Of a stretch of DNA of 64,000 nt, positions 8,761-16,776 are shown one piece after another. The notes beneath the pieces were generated by a model, which saw only the letters and a program-made list of their open reading frames with translations, was not told the DNA's origin and did no database searches. The first letter of the stretch is position 1, and every line of letters begins with the position of its first letter. This DNA is from Vreelandella sedimenti (lineage in GTDB: Bacteria; Pseudomonadota; Gammaproteobacteria; Pseudomonadales; Halomonadaceae): positions 62,001 to 126,000 of the forward strand of contig NZ_JACCGK010000005.1 of NCBI RefSeq assembly GCF_013416325.1. Reading direction: 5' to 3'. The translations under genes were made by a program, and so were the position numbers.

Positions 8761-9729
8761 ATGATTCGAGCTATTCTGACTACCCCTGAAGGCGAAACCC
8801 ATGAGGGAGATGAACGCCTGCTGGCCGTCTGGCAGACCACCCCTCGGAGCCATATCTGGATCGATATGCAGGGGGAGTCGCAGCAAAGCGAGCGGGCGAT
8901 TTTAGAGGCGTTTGAGTTTCACCCCATGGCGATTCAAGATGCCCACAAAGACCGCCATCCGCCCAAAATTGAAGAGTTTGAAAATCACACCTTGATTATT
9001 TATCGTGGCATCTCTTCCTTTGATGCCGAACTAAACTACCTGCCGCAGCAGGTTTGTTTCTTTGTAGGTGAGCGATTTCTGGTCACCCTCCATCCCGGCC
9101 AAGCGCTTTCCATAGAACGGCTATTCAACGAGCACGGTAAAGCCCTGCTGGCCCATTCGCCGGAACATGTCGCGCTGCGGGTGATGTATATTTCAGCGGG
9201 CTTTTATATCGATAGTCTACTTGAGTTCGAAACGGCGTTAAGCGACCTGGAAGACGAACTGCTGGAAAATGGTAATGATGTGTTAATGCGCAAGATCATC
9301 ACTTACCGTTCCCGGCTGGTTAAAATGCGTCGCATCTTTAGCTACCACCAGGGGATTACCCAAGAACTCACCGCTTATGACTATGAGCATTTACCGCGGG
9401 AAGAGAGTGAAACCCTACACGCGATCAACGATGTGGCGGATCGCTTTGAGCGTCTCTACACCTTGACCCAAATGTACTACGACATTTGCGGTGACTTGAT
9501 CGATGGCTATATCTCTATTTCTTCCCACCAGCTAAACATCACCATGCGGGTGCTCACGGTCATTACCGCGATTTTTGTCCCTCTTACGTTTATCGCCGGG
9601 ATTTACGGCATGAACTTCGAAAATATGCCCGAGCTACGCTATCAGTACGGCTATTTTTTTGTTTGGGGAGCCATGTTGGGTATTGCGGGGGTCATGATTT
9701 GGCTATTTAAGCGCAAGCATTGGTTTTAA
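8761..9729 (+). CDS. CorA-family divalent cation transporter (possibly ZntB-like)
   Basis: From ATG 8761 (AAGGA just upstream) the protein has 322 residues. It has a large soluble N-terminal domain, a long helical stalk and two C-terminal membrane helices. The family signature YGMNF follows the first helix, and the protein ends with a short basic tail (FKRKHWF). The segment after the signature, ENMPEL, is the CorA-type periplasmic loop. CorA proteins form pentameric channels for Mg2+, Co2+ or Ni2+, while ZntB relatives move Zn2+; the ion cannot be told from sequence alone. An upstream start inside the cyclase gene was rejected for lack of a ribosome site and family similarity. Confidence 0.92.
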   Translation: MIRAILTTPEGETHEGDERLLAVWQTTPRSHIWIDMQGESQQSERAILEAFEFHPMAIQDAHKDRHPPKIEEFENHTLIIYRGISSFDAELNYLPQQVCFFVGERFLVTLHPGQALSIERLFNEHGKALLAHSPEHVALRVMYISAGFYIDSLLEFETALSDLEDELLENGNDVLMRKIITYRSRLVKMRRIFSYHQGITQELTAYDYEHLPREESETLHAINDVADRFERLYTLTQMYYDICGDLIDGYISISSHQLNITMRVLTVITAIFVPLTFIAGIYGMNFENMPELRYQYGYFFVWGAMLGIAGVMIWLFKRKHWF

Positions 9730-9893
9730 AGACAGGTTTTAAGGACGGGTTTTAGTCTCCCCATAGAACGGCTCCAGGAAACAAAAAGTTGACCCATGCA
9801 TAGGTGGTCGGTGGTTGAGTGTGGCATCCTCTCCAGCGACCAAGACTATAAGGCATAAAGCCGTCGACTAGCGTTTTCACTGGGAGTTGTTCC

Positions 9894-10472
9894 ATGACGA
9901 TTATGATTATCGGGCTGCTGATGTTTTTAGGCAGCCACTCTGTACGTATCTTTGCTGAAAACTGGCGTCAGCAGCAGATTGCGAAACACGGCGAAACCAC
10001 TTGGAAAGTAGCCTATTCGGCGGTATCCATCTTTGGCTTGGCTATAGCTATTTACGGTTTTGGCCAGATGCGCCTTGACCCCATCTATATCTGGTATCCG
10101 CCAATGGGAATGCGCCATGCGGTGGCGCTGCTGATGGTGCCCGCCTTTATTATGCTGGTGGCGGCATACATTCCGCATAACGCGATTAAGGCCAAGCTTG
10201 GCCATCCAATGATGCTGGCGGTAAAAATCTGGGCGTTTGCTCACCTGCTGGCCAACGGTCGCTTGGGTGATATTATCTTTTTTGCTGCCTTTCTTATCTG
10301 GGCTATCCTGGCGTTCAAAGCCGCCAAAAAGCGTGACCGTCTTACACCGCCCACGCCCGTCAGTACCCATAAAATGGCCACCATTGTTGCTGTACTCGTC
10401 GGCTTGGTAGTGTATGTGGTGTTTGCTTTTTACTTGCACACAGTGCTGATTGGCGTCCCTGTTTTTAGCTAA
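9894..10472 (+). CDS. NnrU family membrane protein
   Basis: The 192-residue membrane protein has about five or six hydrophobic segments. The opening LGSHSVRIFAENWR and the segment HPMMLAVKIWAFAHLLANG match the NnrU family, named from denitrification loci of Rhodobacter; related sequences include isoprenoid-biosynthesis enzymes of the 15-cis-zeta-carotene isomerase type. No nitrite or nitric-oxide reductase genes are nearby, so the name reflects homology only. The conserved His residues in helices could bind heme, as in the isomerase relatives. It stands alone between the CorA-type gene and the MDR oxidoreductase gene. Confidence 0.87.
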   Translation: MTIMIIGLLMFLGSHSVRIFAENWRQQQIAKHGETTWKVAYSAVSIFGLAIAIYGFGQMRLDPIYIWYPPMGMRHAVALLMVPAFIMLVAAYIPHNAIKAKLGHPMMLAVKIWAFAHLLANGRLGDIIFFAAFLIWAILAFKAAKKRDRLTPPTPVSTHKMATIVAVLVGLVVYVVFAFYLHTVLIGVPVFS

Positions 10473-10517
10473 TCTATTTTTAGCAGTTTGACGTCAGCCC
10501 AACCTAGGAGGCACTCC

Positions 10518-11696
10518 ATGGCCGAGACAACACACACGGTACCCACCACAATGGCTGCTATGCTATTGACCGGACATGGCGGTATCGAAAAGCTGGAATA
10601 CCATCAGGATGTCGCCACGCCGCAGCCCAAGGCGGGCGAAGTGCTGGTACAGGTGACCGCCACAGCGAAGAACAACACGGACCGCAAGGCGCGCGAAGGG
10701 CTGTACCCTACCAAGGATAAAGGCGATGTTACCTCCTTTGCCATGGGAGGTACGCCAACCTTAACTTTCCCGCGTATTCAAGGTGCCGACGTAGCAGGCC
10801 GCATAGTGGCGGTGGGAGAGGGCGTTGACGCCGAGCGCATTGGTCAGCGAGGTTTGCTGGATTTTAATATTTACGCCGATGAACGCCGTGATATTAATCT
10901 AACCCCGGATTACTATGGCCATGGAGCCGACGGCGGCTTTGCTGAGTATATCGCTGTGCCTGCTGATCAGTTTTATCACGTGTCCAATCCCGAACTTCAT
11001 GACGCTGAATTGGCCTCAATGGGCATGTGCTCTTATCAAACGGCTTACCACATGATGACTGCCGCCAAGGTGAGTGCTGGCGAGCGTGTACTGGTCAGTG
11101 GCGCTAGTGGCGGTGTGGGCACCGCGCTCATTCAGCTCTGCCGTATTGTGGGAGCGGTTCCGTATGCCGTTAGCCAGTTAGATAAAGCCGAGGTGCTCAA
11201 AGAACTAGGCGCAGAAGCGGTCATCGATCGTGGCGACCTACCAACGTTTGTTGACCGAGTGCTGGAAACCACTGGCGGCAAACCAATCGATGCGGTGATG
11301 GACTTGGTCGGCGGTGAGATGACCAACCTGTTTATCGACACCATGATTGTCGATATGCAGGGGCGTAAGAGCTACCCCCGCCTCTCTATTGCCGGTGCCA
11401 GTGGTGGCAACCTTAGCGAAATGATGTGGACCCGCGTCTACCTTTATCAAGTACAGATATTTGGCGTTTCCCATGGCACCCGAGAAGAGGCCGAACAGCT
11501 GGTGGCGTGGATTCGCAGCGGGGAGTTAAAGCCGGTACTCCACGCCGCTTTTAAGCTTTCTGACCTGCATGCCGCCGAGCGCTATTTTGTTAACCGGGGC
11601 AGCAATTATCTGGGCAAAATTGTGCTTGTTCCTGATGCTCAGTGGGCATCTCACGGTGCGCCGTTCGCCCTTGAAAATCCTTCTTCTGCTGTTTAG
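10518..11696 (+). CDS. Zinc-less medium-chain dehydrogenase/reductase (quinone oxidoreductase-like)
   Basis: The start at 10518 is preceded by AGGAGG (10506-10511), giving 392 residues. The fold is MDR: an N-terminal GroES-like domain followed by a Rossmann domain with the nucleotide motif GASGGVGTALIQL near residue 205. The structural zinc cysteine cluster of alcohol dehydrogenases is missing, which places it with the quinone oxidoreductase/enoyl reductase branch, usually NADPH-dependent. It is probably cotranscribed with the racemase-family gene 11 bp downstream. A role in the same catabolic route is plausible but unproven. The substrate is unknown. Confidence 0.85.
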   Translation: MAETTHTVPTTMAAMLLTGHGGIEKLEYHQDVATPQPKAGEVLVQVTATAKNNTDRKAREGLYPTKDKGDVTSFAMGGTPTLTFPRIQGADVAGRIVAVGEGVDAERIGQRGLLDFNIYADERRDINLTPDYYGHGADGGFAEYIAVPADQFYHVSNPELHDAELASMGMCSYQTAYHMMTAAKVSAGERVLVSGASGGVGTALIQLCRIVGAVPYAVSQLDKAEVLKELGAEAVIDRGDLPTFVDRVLETTGGKPIDAVMDLVGGEMTNLFIDTMIVDMQGRKSYPRLSIAGASGGNLSEMMWTRVYLYQVQIFGVSHGTREEAEQLVAWIRSGELKPVLHAAFKLSDLHAAERYFVNRGSNYLGKIVLVPDAQWASHGAPFALENPSSAV

Positions 11697-11707
11697 GAGC
11701 GCCGCTA

Positions 11708-12799
11708 GTGCATAACCTTCATACCATCCAGCTAATGGATACTCATGCCGGTGGTGATGTTAGCCGTATCGTCACAGGGGGAATTGATATTCTGCCTGGC
11801 GCCACCGTTCGCGAGCAGATGGAGTACCTGCGCGATGACGCCGACGGTTTGCGCCGCCTGCTGCTCGAAGAGCCCTACGGCATCCCGGAAATGTCGGTCG
11901 ATTTGTTGGTGCCGGCCACTCACCCTGAGGCGGTGGCGGGTTACATCATCATGGAAGTGATGGGGTACCCTATTTACTCCGGCTCCAACACGCTGTGTAC
12001 CGCTACAGCGGTTCTAGAGAGCGGCATTGTGCCCAAGCAGGAAGGCATACAGCGCTTTAAGCTGGAAGCGCCGGCGGGGCTAGTGCAAATCGAAGCGAAG
12101 GTGCATAACGGTGTGGTGGAGTCGGTTACTTGTGGTGGCCTGCCCAGCTATATCGATACCTATCGCGATACGATTCACGTGCCGGGGATTGGCGAAGTCA
12201 CCTATTCAATCGCCTATAGCGGTGGCTTTTACGCCTTGGTCGATGCAACCGAGCTGGGCTTTAGGTTGGTGCGTGATGAGGAGCGCGCACTCTCAGAGTG
12301 TGCCTACAAAATTGTTGAGGCAATAAAAGCGCAGCGGGGCTTTTCTCACTACACTCTGGGCGATGTGGGGCCTCTGCCATTTTTGCACTTTATGGGGCCT
12401 GAAGAGCAGATTGGAGAAGGCTACATACGCTCACGTTCAACAACGTATGTTCATCCAGGCGTTATTTGCCGCAGTACGACGGGTACCGGCACCTCGGCGC
12501 GCTTGGCGTTGATGAACTACGAAGGACGGTTAAACCTGGGTGATAAGCTAGAGACCGTTTCACTGCGGGAGACAGGGTTTATCGGTACCTTCATCGGCAC
12601 CCACCAGGAGGGCGCTTATCAGGTAGTGGAGAACACCATTACTGGCCGCAGCTACGTGCTGGCCCACTCGGATATCGTTATCAACTGTGAAGACCCGATG
12701 GTAGCGTGTGGTGAACTACACCATATATTGCGAGACCGTCACCAGCCGACAGCCTTGTCACTAAAGCCTCGTCACGTGAGACATAGCGACGCGACGTAA
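11708..12799 (+). CDS. Proline racemase-family protein with Ser/Thr in place of both catalytic Cys
   Basis: A GTG start at 11708 with AGGAG overlapping the previous stop gives 363 residues, a full-length member of the proline racemase/hydroxyproline epimerase/trans-3-hydroxyproline dehydratase family. Canonical members have the first Cys in MCGHNT; here the block is YSGSNT with Ser91. The second Cys in SPCGTGTSA is Thr258 in STTGTGTSA. The His of the first block is also Ser, and the usual Asp before RS is Cys254. The two-base racemase mechanism with Cys thiolates is therefore unlikely. A dehydratase-like or different activity is more plausible. It probably forms an operon with the MDR oxidoreductase upstream. 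Confidence 0.88.
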   Translation: MHNLHTIQLMDTHAGGDVSRIVTGGIDILPGATVREQMEYLRDDADGLRRLLLEEPYGIPEMSVDLLVPATHPEAVAGYIIMEVMGYPIYSGSNTLCTATAVLESGIVPKQEGIQRFKLEAPAGLVQIEAKVHNGVVESVTCGGLPSYIDTYRDTIHVPGIGEVTYSIAYSGGFYALVDATELGFRLVRDEERALSECAYKIVEAIKAQRGFSHYTLGDVGPLPFLHFMGPEEQIGEGYIRSRSTTYVHPGVICRSTTGTGTSARLALMNYEGRLNLGDKLETVSLRETGFIGTFIGTHQEGAYQVVENTITGRSYVLAHSDIVINCEDPMVACGELHHILRDRHQPTALSLKPRHVRHSDAT

Positions 12800-12801
12800 A
12801 C

Positions 12802-13002
12802 CTAGCGGGCAGATACGTAACCTTCACTTTCCAGACGTTCCCATACCGGGGCTTTTTCGGCCTCGGTCATACTGCCCCAGCCCGCGATTTCATCCAGCGT
12901 TCGGCCACAACCGTGGCAGACTGACGTGGTGGGCTCGATCTGGCAAATATGTACGCAAGGTGAGAGAGGTCGTCCATTGGGCGATGCGGCGTTTTTCGTC
13001 AT
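12802..13002 (-). CDS. DUF1289 domain-containing protein
   Basis: This is a small 66-residue protein with the DUF1289 pattern: PCVHICQI near residues 15-22, then VCHGCGRTLDEIAGW and a WERL segment. Four cysteines in a C-x4-C and C-x2-C arrangement suggest one metal site, probably zinc or iron-sulfur, but the function of the family is unknown. Its start codon overlaps the stop of arfB by 4 bp (ATGA type), so the two are translationally coupled. Its end lies 3 bp from the convergent racemase-family gene. Confidence 0.9.
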   Translation of the reverse strand: MTKNAASPNGRPLSPCVHICQIEPTTSVCHGCGRTLDEIAGWGSMTEAEKAPVWERLESEGYVSAR

Positions 13003-13418
13003 GAAGATGCCGAGACCTTACCGCGCAGCGATTTAATTTTGCCCTTACGGGTTTTGTGATCGACGCGGCGGCGCTGTGAACCTTTAGTGGGCTTAGTGGC
13101 GCGGCGTGCTTTTTGCTGCTTGGTGGCACTCTGTATCAGCTCTTTTAACCGTGCCAACGCATCCTCTTTATTCAGCTCAAGCTTACGATGGCTCTGGGCT
13201 TTAATCACCACCACGCCCTCTTTACTGATGCGCTGATCGGACAGCGCCATTAAGCGCTCTTTGTACAGCGGTGGCAGTGTTGAGCTAAGAATATCGAAGC
13301 GCAGGTGTACCGCTGAAGCGACTTTATTGACGTTCTGGCCGCCCGCGCCTTGGGCGCGAATCTGGCTAATATCAATCTCCCAATCAGCCAGGGTAACGTT
13401 GCTAGAAATGGTGAGCAT
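12999..13418 (-). CDS. arfB: Alternative ribosome-rescue factor / peptidyl-tRNA hydrolase ArfB
   Basis: From ATG 13418 the protein has 139 residues, the size of ArfB (YaeJ). It has the catalytic GGQ in RAQGAGGQNVNKV (about 25-35) within a release-factor domain, followed by a long lysine/arginine-rich tail (about 105-139). In ArfB that tail sits in the empty mRNA channel of stalled ribosomes while the GGQ loop hydrolyses peptidyl-tRNA. The family thus rescues non-stop complexes without tmRNA. A longer frame to 13505 runs through a repeat region and is unlikely to be translated. The gene overlaps the DUF1289 gene by 4 bp. Confidence 0.93.
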   Translation of the reverse strand: MLTISSNVTLADWEIDISQIRAQGAGGQNVNKVASAVHLRFDILSSTLPPLYKERLMALSDQRISKEGVVVIKAQSHRKLELNKEDALARLKELIQSATKQQKARRATKPTKGSQRRRVDHKTRKGKIKSLRGKVSASS

Positions 13419-13472
13419 TAATGGCCCCTGTGTTACTCGTGAACCCATAAGGCTAGCACAATTGGCACTCCT

Positions 13473-13557
13473 CAGCCTGATGAGATGAAGGAGGGCTTTC
13501 AGCACTTGTGGGAGAGAGCTTCAGCTCGCGAATGTGTGGGCTACCAGCCTGATGAGA
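13473..13557. repeat. REP-like palindrome flanked by 13-bp direct repeats
   Basis: CAGCCTGATGAGA occurs at 13473-13485 and again at 13545-13557. Between them, 13506-13532 holds GTGGGAGAGAGC, TTCA and GCTCGCGAA, a palindrome resembling the extragenic REP sequences of pseudomonads and relatives. Similar flanking text (GCTAGCAC and GCTACCAG) extends the repeat slightly. It lies between arfB and the 2-hydroxyacid dehydrogenase gene. Confidence 0.65.
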
Positions 13558-13606
13558 CTATGAGGTGCTTGCAGCCCTGGTGTTAAGCCCACGTTTTAGC
13601 GCGTTA

Positions 13607-14554
13607 TTAGCCAGCTAGATTGTTAACGGGCTGACCATTGATGTAGGCCAGCAGGTTACTAAACGCATCGCCAAAGTAGAGCTCGTAGCTATCCTTTTCC
13701 ACATAGCCAAGATGAGGCGTGGCGATAAGGTTGGGTAACGCCAGCAGCAAGCTTTCGAACGCAGGCTCCTCGTCAAAAACGTCTACCGCAGCTTGGCCGG
13801 GGTGCCCGGCTTGGAGTGCCTGTTCGAGTGCACCCGGGGCCAATAGCTGAGAGCGGCTCGTGTTGACTAATAGCGACGCAGGCTTCATGTGGGAGAGGGA
13901 TTCAGCGTTGACGATACCGCGAGTATCGTCGTTTAAACGAAGGTGTAGGCTGAGCACATCCGCACGCTGGAACAAATCGGCCTGATTTTTGGCTACCTCT
14001 AGTCCAGCATCTGAAGCGCGCTGGCGGGTGCCTTCTCTTCCCCATACCAAAACGTTCATTTCAAATGCCTGGCCATAGCGCGCTACTAAGCTGCCGATTT
14101 TGCCATAGCCAAAAATGCCTAGGGTGCGGCCTTTAAGGCCCGTGCCTAAGGTACGCTGCCAACGGCCCGTTTTCAGGTTCTCAACCTCCGCTGGTATATG
14201 GCGCATCGCGGCAAGCACTAAGCCCCAGGTTAATTCTGCCGCCGCATAAGGCGAGCCAGTTCCCGTCATGACAGTGATGCCATGACGGCGGCAAGCCTCC
14301 ACATCAACGTGCGCTGCACCGCCACCCGTTTGGCTAATGACTTTCAGGTTGGGCAAGCGTTCAAGCAGGGCGGCCGTGACCGGCGTGCGTTCACGAATGA
14401 GTACCAAAGCCTCCGCATCTTGAAAGCGCGCGCTCAATGCGTCCAGGTCGGTAAGCGTATCGTGATAAACCGTTACCTTTTGGCCTTCTAGCTGCTTGAA
14501 AGCGTCTAAACTGCGCACACAGTCCTGATAATCATCGGCAATGACAATCTTCAT
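13607..14554 (-). CDS. D-2-hydroxyacid dehydrogenase family protein
   Basis: The 315-residue protein has the two-domain layout of NAD-dependent D-2-hydroxyacid dehydrogenases. The nucleotide motif is GYGKIG near residue 149, and the catalytic set is visible as Arg in NTSRSQ, Glu in DVFDEEP and His in TPHLGY. The substrate is not clear: the family includes phosphoglycerate, glyoxylate, lactate and formate dehydrogenases. It is not a serA orthologue, because it lacks the ACT domain and the neighbours are not serine genes. It is transcribed alone, with the flavin reductase-like gene divergent. Confidence 0.9.
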   Translation of the reverse strand: MKIVIADDYQDCVRSLDAFKQLEGQKVTVYHDTLTDLDALSARFQDAEALVLIRERTPVTAALLERLPNLKVISQTGGGAAHVDVEACRRHGITVMTGTGSPYAAAELTWGLVLAAMRHIPAEVENLKTGRWQRTLGTGLKGRTLGIFGYGKIGSLVARYGQAFEMNVLVWGREGTRQRASDAGLEVAKNQADLFQRADVLSLHLRLNDDTRGIVNAESLSHMKPASLLVNTSRSQLLAPGALEQALQAGHPGQAAVDVFDEEPAFESLLLALPNLIATPHLGYVEKDSYELYFGDAFSNLLAYINGQPVNNLAG

Positions 14555-14676
14555 CGAATCGGTTCCTTGCTTGGCAGCATGTGTTTGTAAAACACGTCTA
14601 TGCTGGCAATGCTGTTGTAAAGTGATAGCTGTTATAGGTTGATAATACGCCTAAACCCATTACCCAGGAGTCAAAA

Positions 14677-15291
14677 ATGAGCGACTACCTATTGGATGAT
14701 TCCCCTCTAAGCCCAGGGGTTATTTATCGATTACTATCGGGCACTGTTTGCCCCCGACCTATTGCCTGGGTGTCTACCCAGAATAAGCAAGGAAATGCCA
14801 ATTTGGCGCCATTTTCCTTTTTCAACGTGGCCAGCGTGAATCCACCGGTGCTGGCGTTTTCCCCACTGCTTAATGGTAGCGGTGAACTTAAAGACACCGT
14901 GCGCAATTTAAAAGAAGTACCTGAATGTGTCGTACATGTGGGCAGTGAGGGGCTGATAGAAGCGCTCAATACCACTAGCGCCAGCTTGCCGCCAGGAGAG
15001 GATGAGTTTGCGCTGGCCGACCTTGAAAAAGCTGAGATGCCTGGGGTCAGCGTGCCACGCATTGCCAACGCTCCCGTGGCCTTTGGTTGCAAACTATTCG
15101 ATATGATTAGCTTTGGTGACCAGCCGCTAGCAGGTACTTTGGTGCTGGCTCAGGTTGTCTCCATCCATATTGACGATTCGCTGTGGGACGGTCGCCATGT
15201 AGATATGGATCGACTCAAACCTGTTGGCCGACTTGCAGGCAGTGATTACATCCGTATCAGTGACCGTTTCGCCATCGAAAGACCTGCTTAA
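14677..15291 (+). CDS. Flavin reductase-like, FMN-binding split-barrel protein
   Basis: The 204-residue protein starts after AGGAG (14667-14671). CPRPIAWVST and NLAPFSFFNVASVNPP are the typical FMN-contacting segments of the flavin reductase-like split-barrel family (DIM6/NTAB group). Such proteins reduce FMN or bind it to act on small substrates and may supply reduced flavin to a monooxygenase. No partner monooxygenase is nearby. It is divergent from the 2-hydroxyacid dehydrogenase gene. A small palindrome AAGTAA/TTACTT lies at 15341-15358 downstream. Confidence 0.9.
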   Translation: MSDYLLDDSPLSPGVIYRLLSGTVCPRPIAWVSTQNKQGNANLAPFSFFNVASVNPPVLAFSPLLNGSGELKDTVRNLKEVPECVVHVGSEGLIEALNTTSASLPPGEDEFALADLEKAEMPGVSVPRIANAPVAFGCKLFDMISFGDQPLAGTLVLAQVVSIHIDDSLWDGRHVDMDRLKPVGRLAGSDYIRISDRFAIERPA

Positions 15292-15516
15292 AAGCATAAT
15301 TTTGCGCTAATTGCGGGCGTGACATCAATTGTTACAATCTAAGTAATATTTGTTACTTGGTAATCGACGATAATAAATCTTTAGTCGTATATTCTCCCGC
15401 CGATAGAGATAAGTACTGGTTGGTGATTTCGAACGCGTGCGGTGTTAACCATTGCACGTATTCGCTATTGCCATTTATGTAGTGGGGAAGTGATCTAGCC
15501 AGCAAGGAGCAGATCA

Positions 15517-16731
15517 ATGCAACGATTGGGAATCGGGTTATTAATAAAAGCCTTGTCAAAAAAGGCCTTATTAAGAAAATACTTATTTAATATGGCATTA
15601 GCAGTTGGGATGTTTGTTCCACTTCTTGCGCAGGCAGAACTGAGTTTCGGCATTGTTGCTCCTTCCAGCGGTGGGGCCGCACCGCTAGGATTGGGTATGC
15701 AAAAAGGTATCGAGACCTACTTTGCCGAGGTCAACGAGGCAGGCGGGGTTAATGGTGAAACGCTGGCGTTAATTGCCCGGGATGATCAGTACAAACCACT
15801 ACAGGCCGCCAGTAATACCCGACAGTTGCTTCAAGAGGATGAAGTGCTAGCGGCGATCGGTAATGTCGGCACGCCGACGGCCACCGTTACTATTCCCATC
15901 TTTAACGAATATAAAACGCTACTGTATGGCGCTTTTACTGGCGCGGGTGTGCTGCGTAAGGCGCCGCCTGACCGCTACGTGATTAACTATCGGGCAAGCT
16001 ATGTACAAGAAACCGCCGCCATGGTGGACGGGCTGTTGGAGGCAGGTGTTTTGCCCGAGGAGATCGCCTTCTTTACGCAGAACGATAGCTTTGGCGATGC
16101 AGGATACAATGGCGCCACCCAGGCACTAACTGCCCATGGCGTCGATAATATTGCAGCACTTGCTCATGGCCGCTTTACTCGCGGTACACGTAATATTCAC
16201 CAGGGCTTAGCGACCATTCTGGAAGCGCCGGTAACACCGCGCGCCGTTATCATCGTCGGTACATACGGCCCCGCAGCTGACTTCATTCGTGAAGCGAAAA
16301 ATGACTTACCTGACACAGTATTTCTGAACGTTTCCTTTGTGGGCAGCCAAGCGCTTATGGATGAACTTGGCGATCTGGCGGAAGGCGTCATTATTACCCA
16401 AGTCGTGCCTCCGCTAAATGCCGACCTGCCCGCCGTTGAGGCCTACCGCAAAGCGCTGGAAACCCATGCCCGTGGTAGTGAGCCTGACTTTATTTCCCTG
16501 GAAGGTTATTTGGCGGCAAAACTCTTTGTTGAGGGCGTAAGAGCGGCCGGTGCTAACCCTGACCGTGAGGCGATTGTGGATGGCCTGCTTGGGTTGGGTT
16601 CGGTTGATATTGGTTTGGAAGAGCCGTTGAGCTTGGGGCCAAATGACCATCAAGCCAGTGATGCAGTATGGCCAACCATTATTAAAAACGGCCGTTTCGA
16701 GTCGGTGGAATGGGCAAGCCTGTTGCCCTAA
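15517..16731 (+). CDS. Periplasmic substrate-binding protein, branched-chain amino acid type
   Basis: The start at 15517 follows AGGAGC and gives 404 residues. An N-terminal basic region and hydrophobic stretch end in LLAQA, a likely signal-peptidase I site near residue 40. The mature part has the type I periplasmic-binding fold of the LivJ group (FGIVAPSSGGAAPLG, GGVNGE, then DSFGDAGY). No permease or ATPase genes follow. Instead a chemoreceptor gene begins 45 bp downstream on the same strand, so this protein may work as a ligand-binding partner for signalling rather than uptake. The ligand is unknown; amide or amino-acid-like molecules are typical of the fold. Confidence 0.9.
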   Translation: MQRLGIGLLIKALSKKALLRKYLFNMALAVGMFVPLLAQAELSFGIVAPSSGGAAPLGLGMQKGIETYFAEVNEAGGVNGETLALIARDDQYKPLQAASNTRQLLQEDEVLAAIGNVGTPTATVTIPIFNEYKTLLYGAFTGAGVLRKAPPDRYVINYRASYVQETAAMVDGLLEAGVLPEEIAFFTQNDSFGDAGYNGATQALTAHGVDNIAALAHGRFTRGTRNIHQGLATILEAPVTPRAVIIVGTYGPAADFIREAKNDLPDTVFLNVSFVGSQALMDELGDLAEGVIITQVVPPLNADLPAVEAYRKALETHARGSEPDFISLEGYLAAKLFVEGVRAAGANPDREAIVDGLLGLGSVDIGLEEPLSLGPNDHQASDAVWPTIIKNGRFESVEWASLLP

Positions 16732-16776
16732 AGCTTACGTTACCTGTCTGCCCCCTGACACAAGTGAAAACAGATA

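Noticed and set aside
13419..13505. Upstream extension of arfB
   Set aside because: It covers repeat-like intergenic sequence and the resulting N-terminus does not resemble ArfB; ATG 13418 fits the family.
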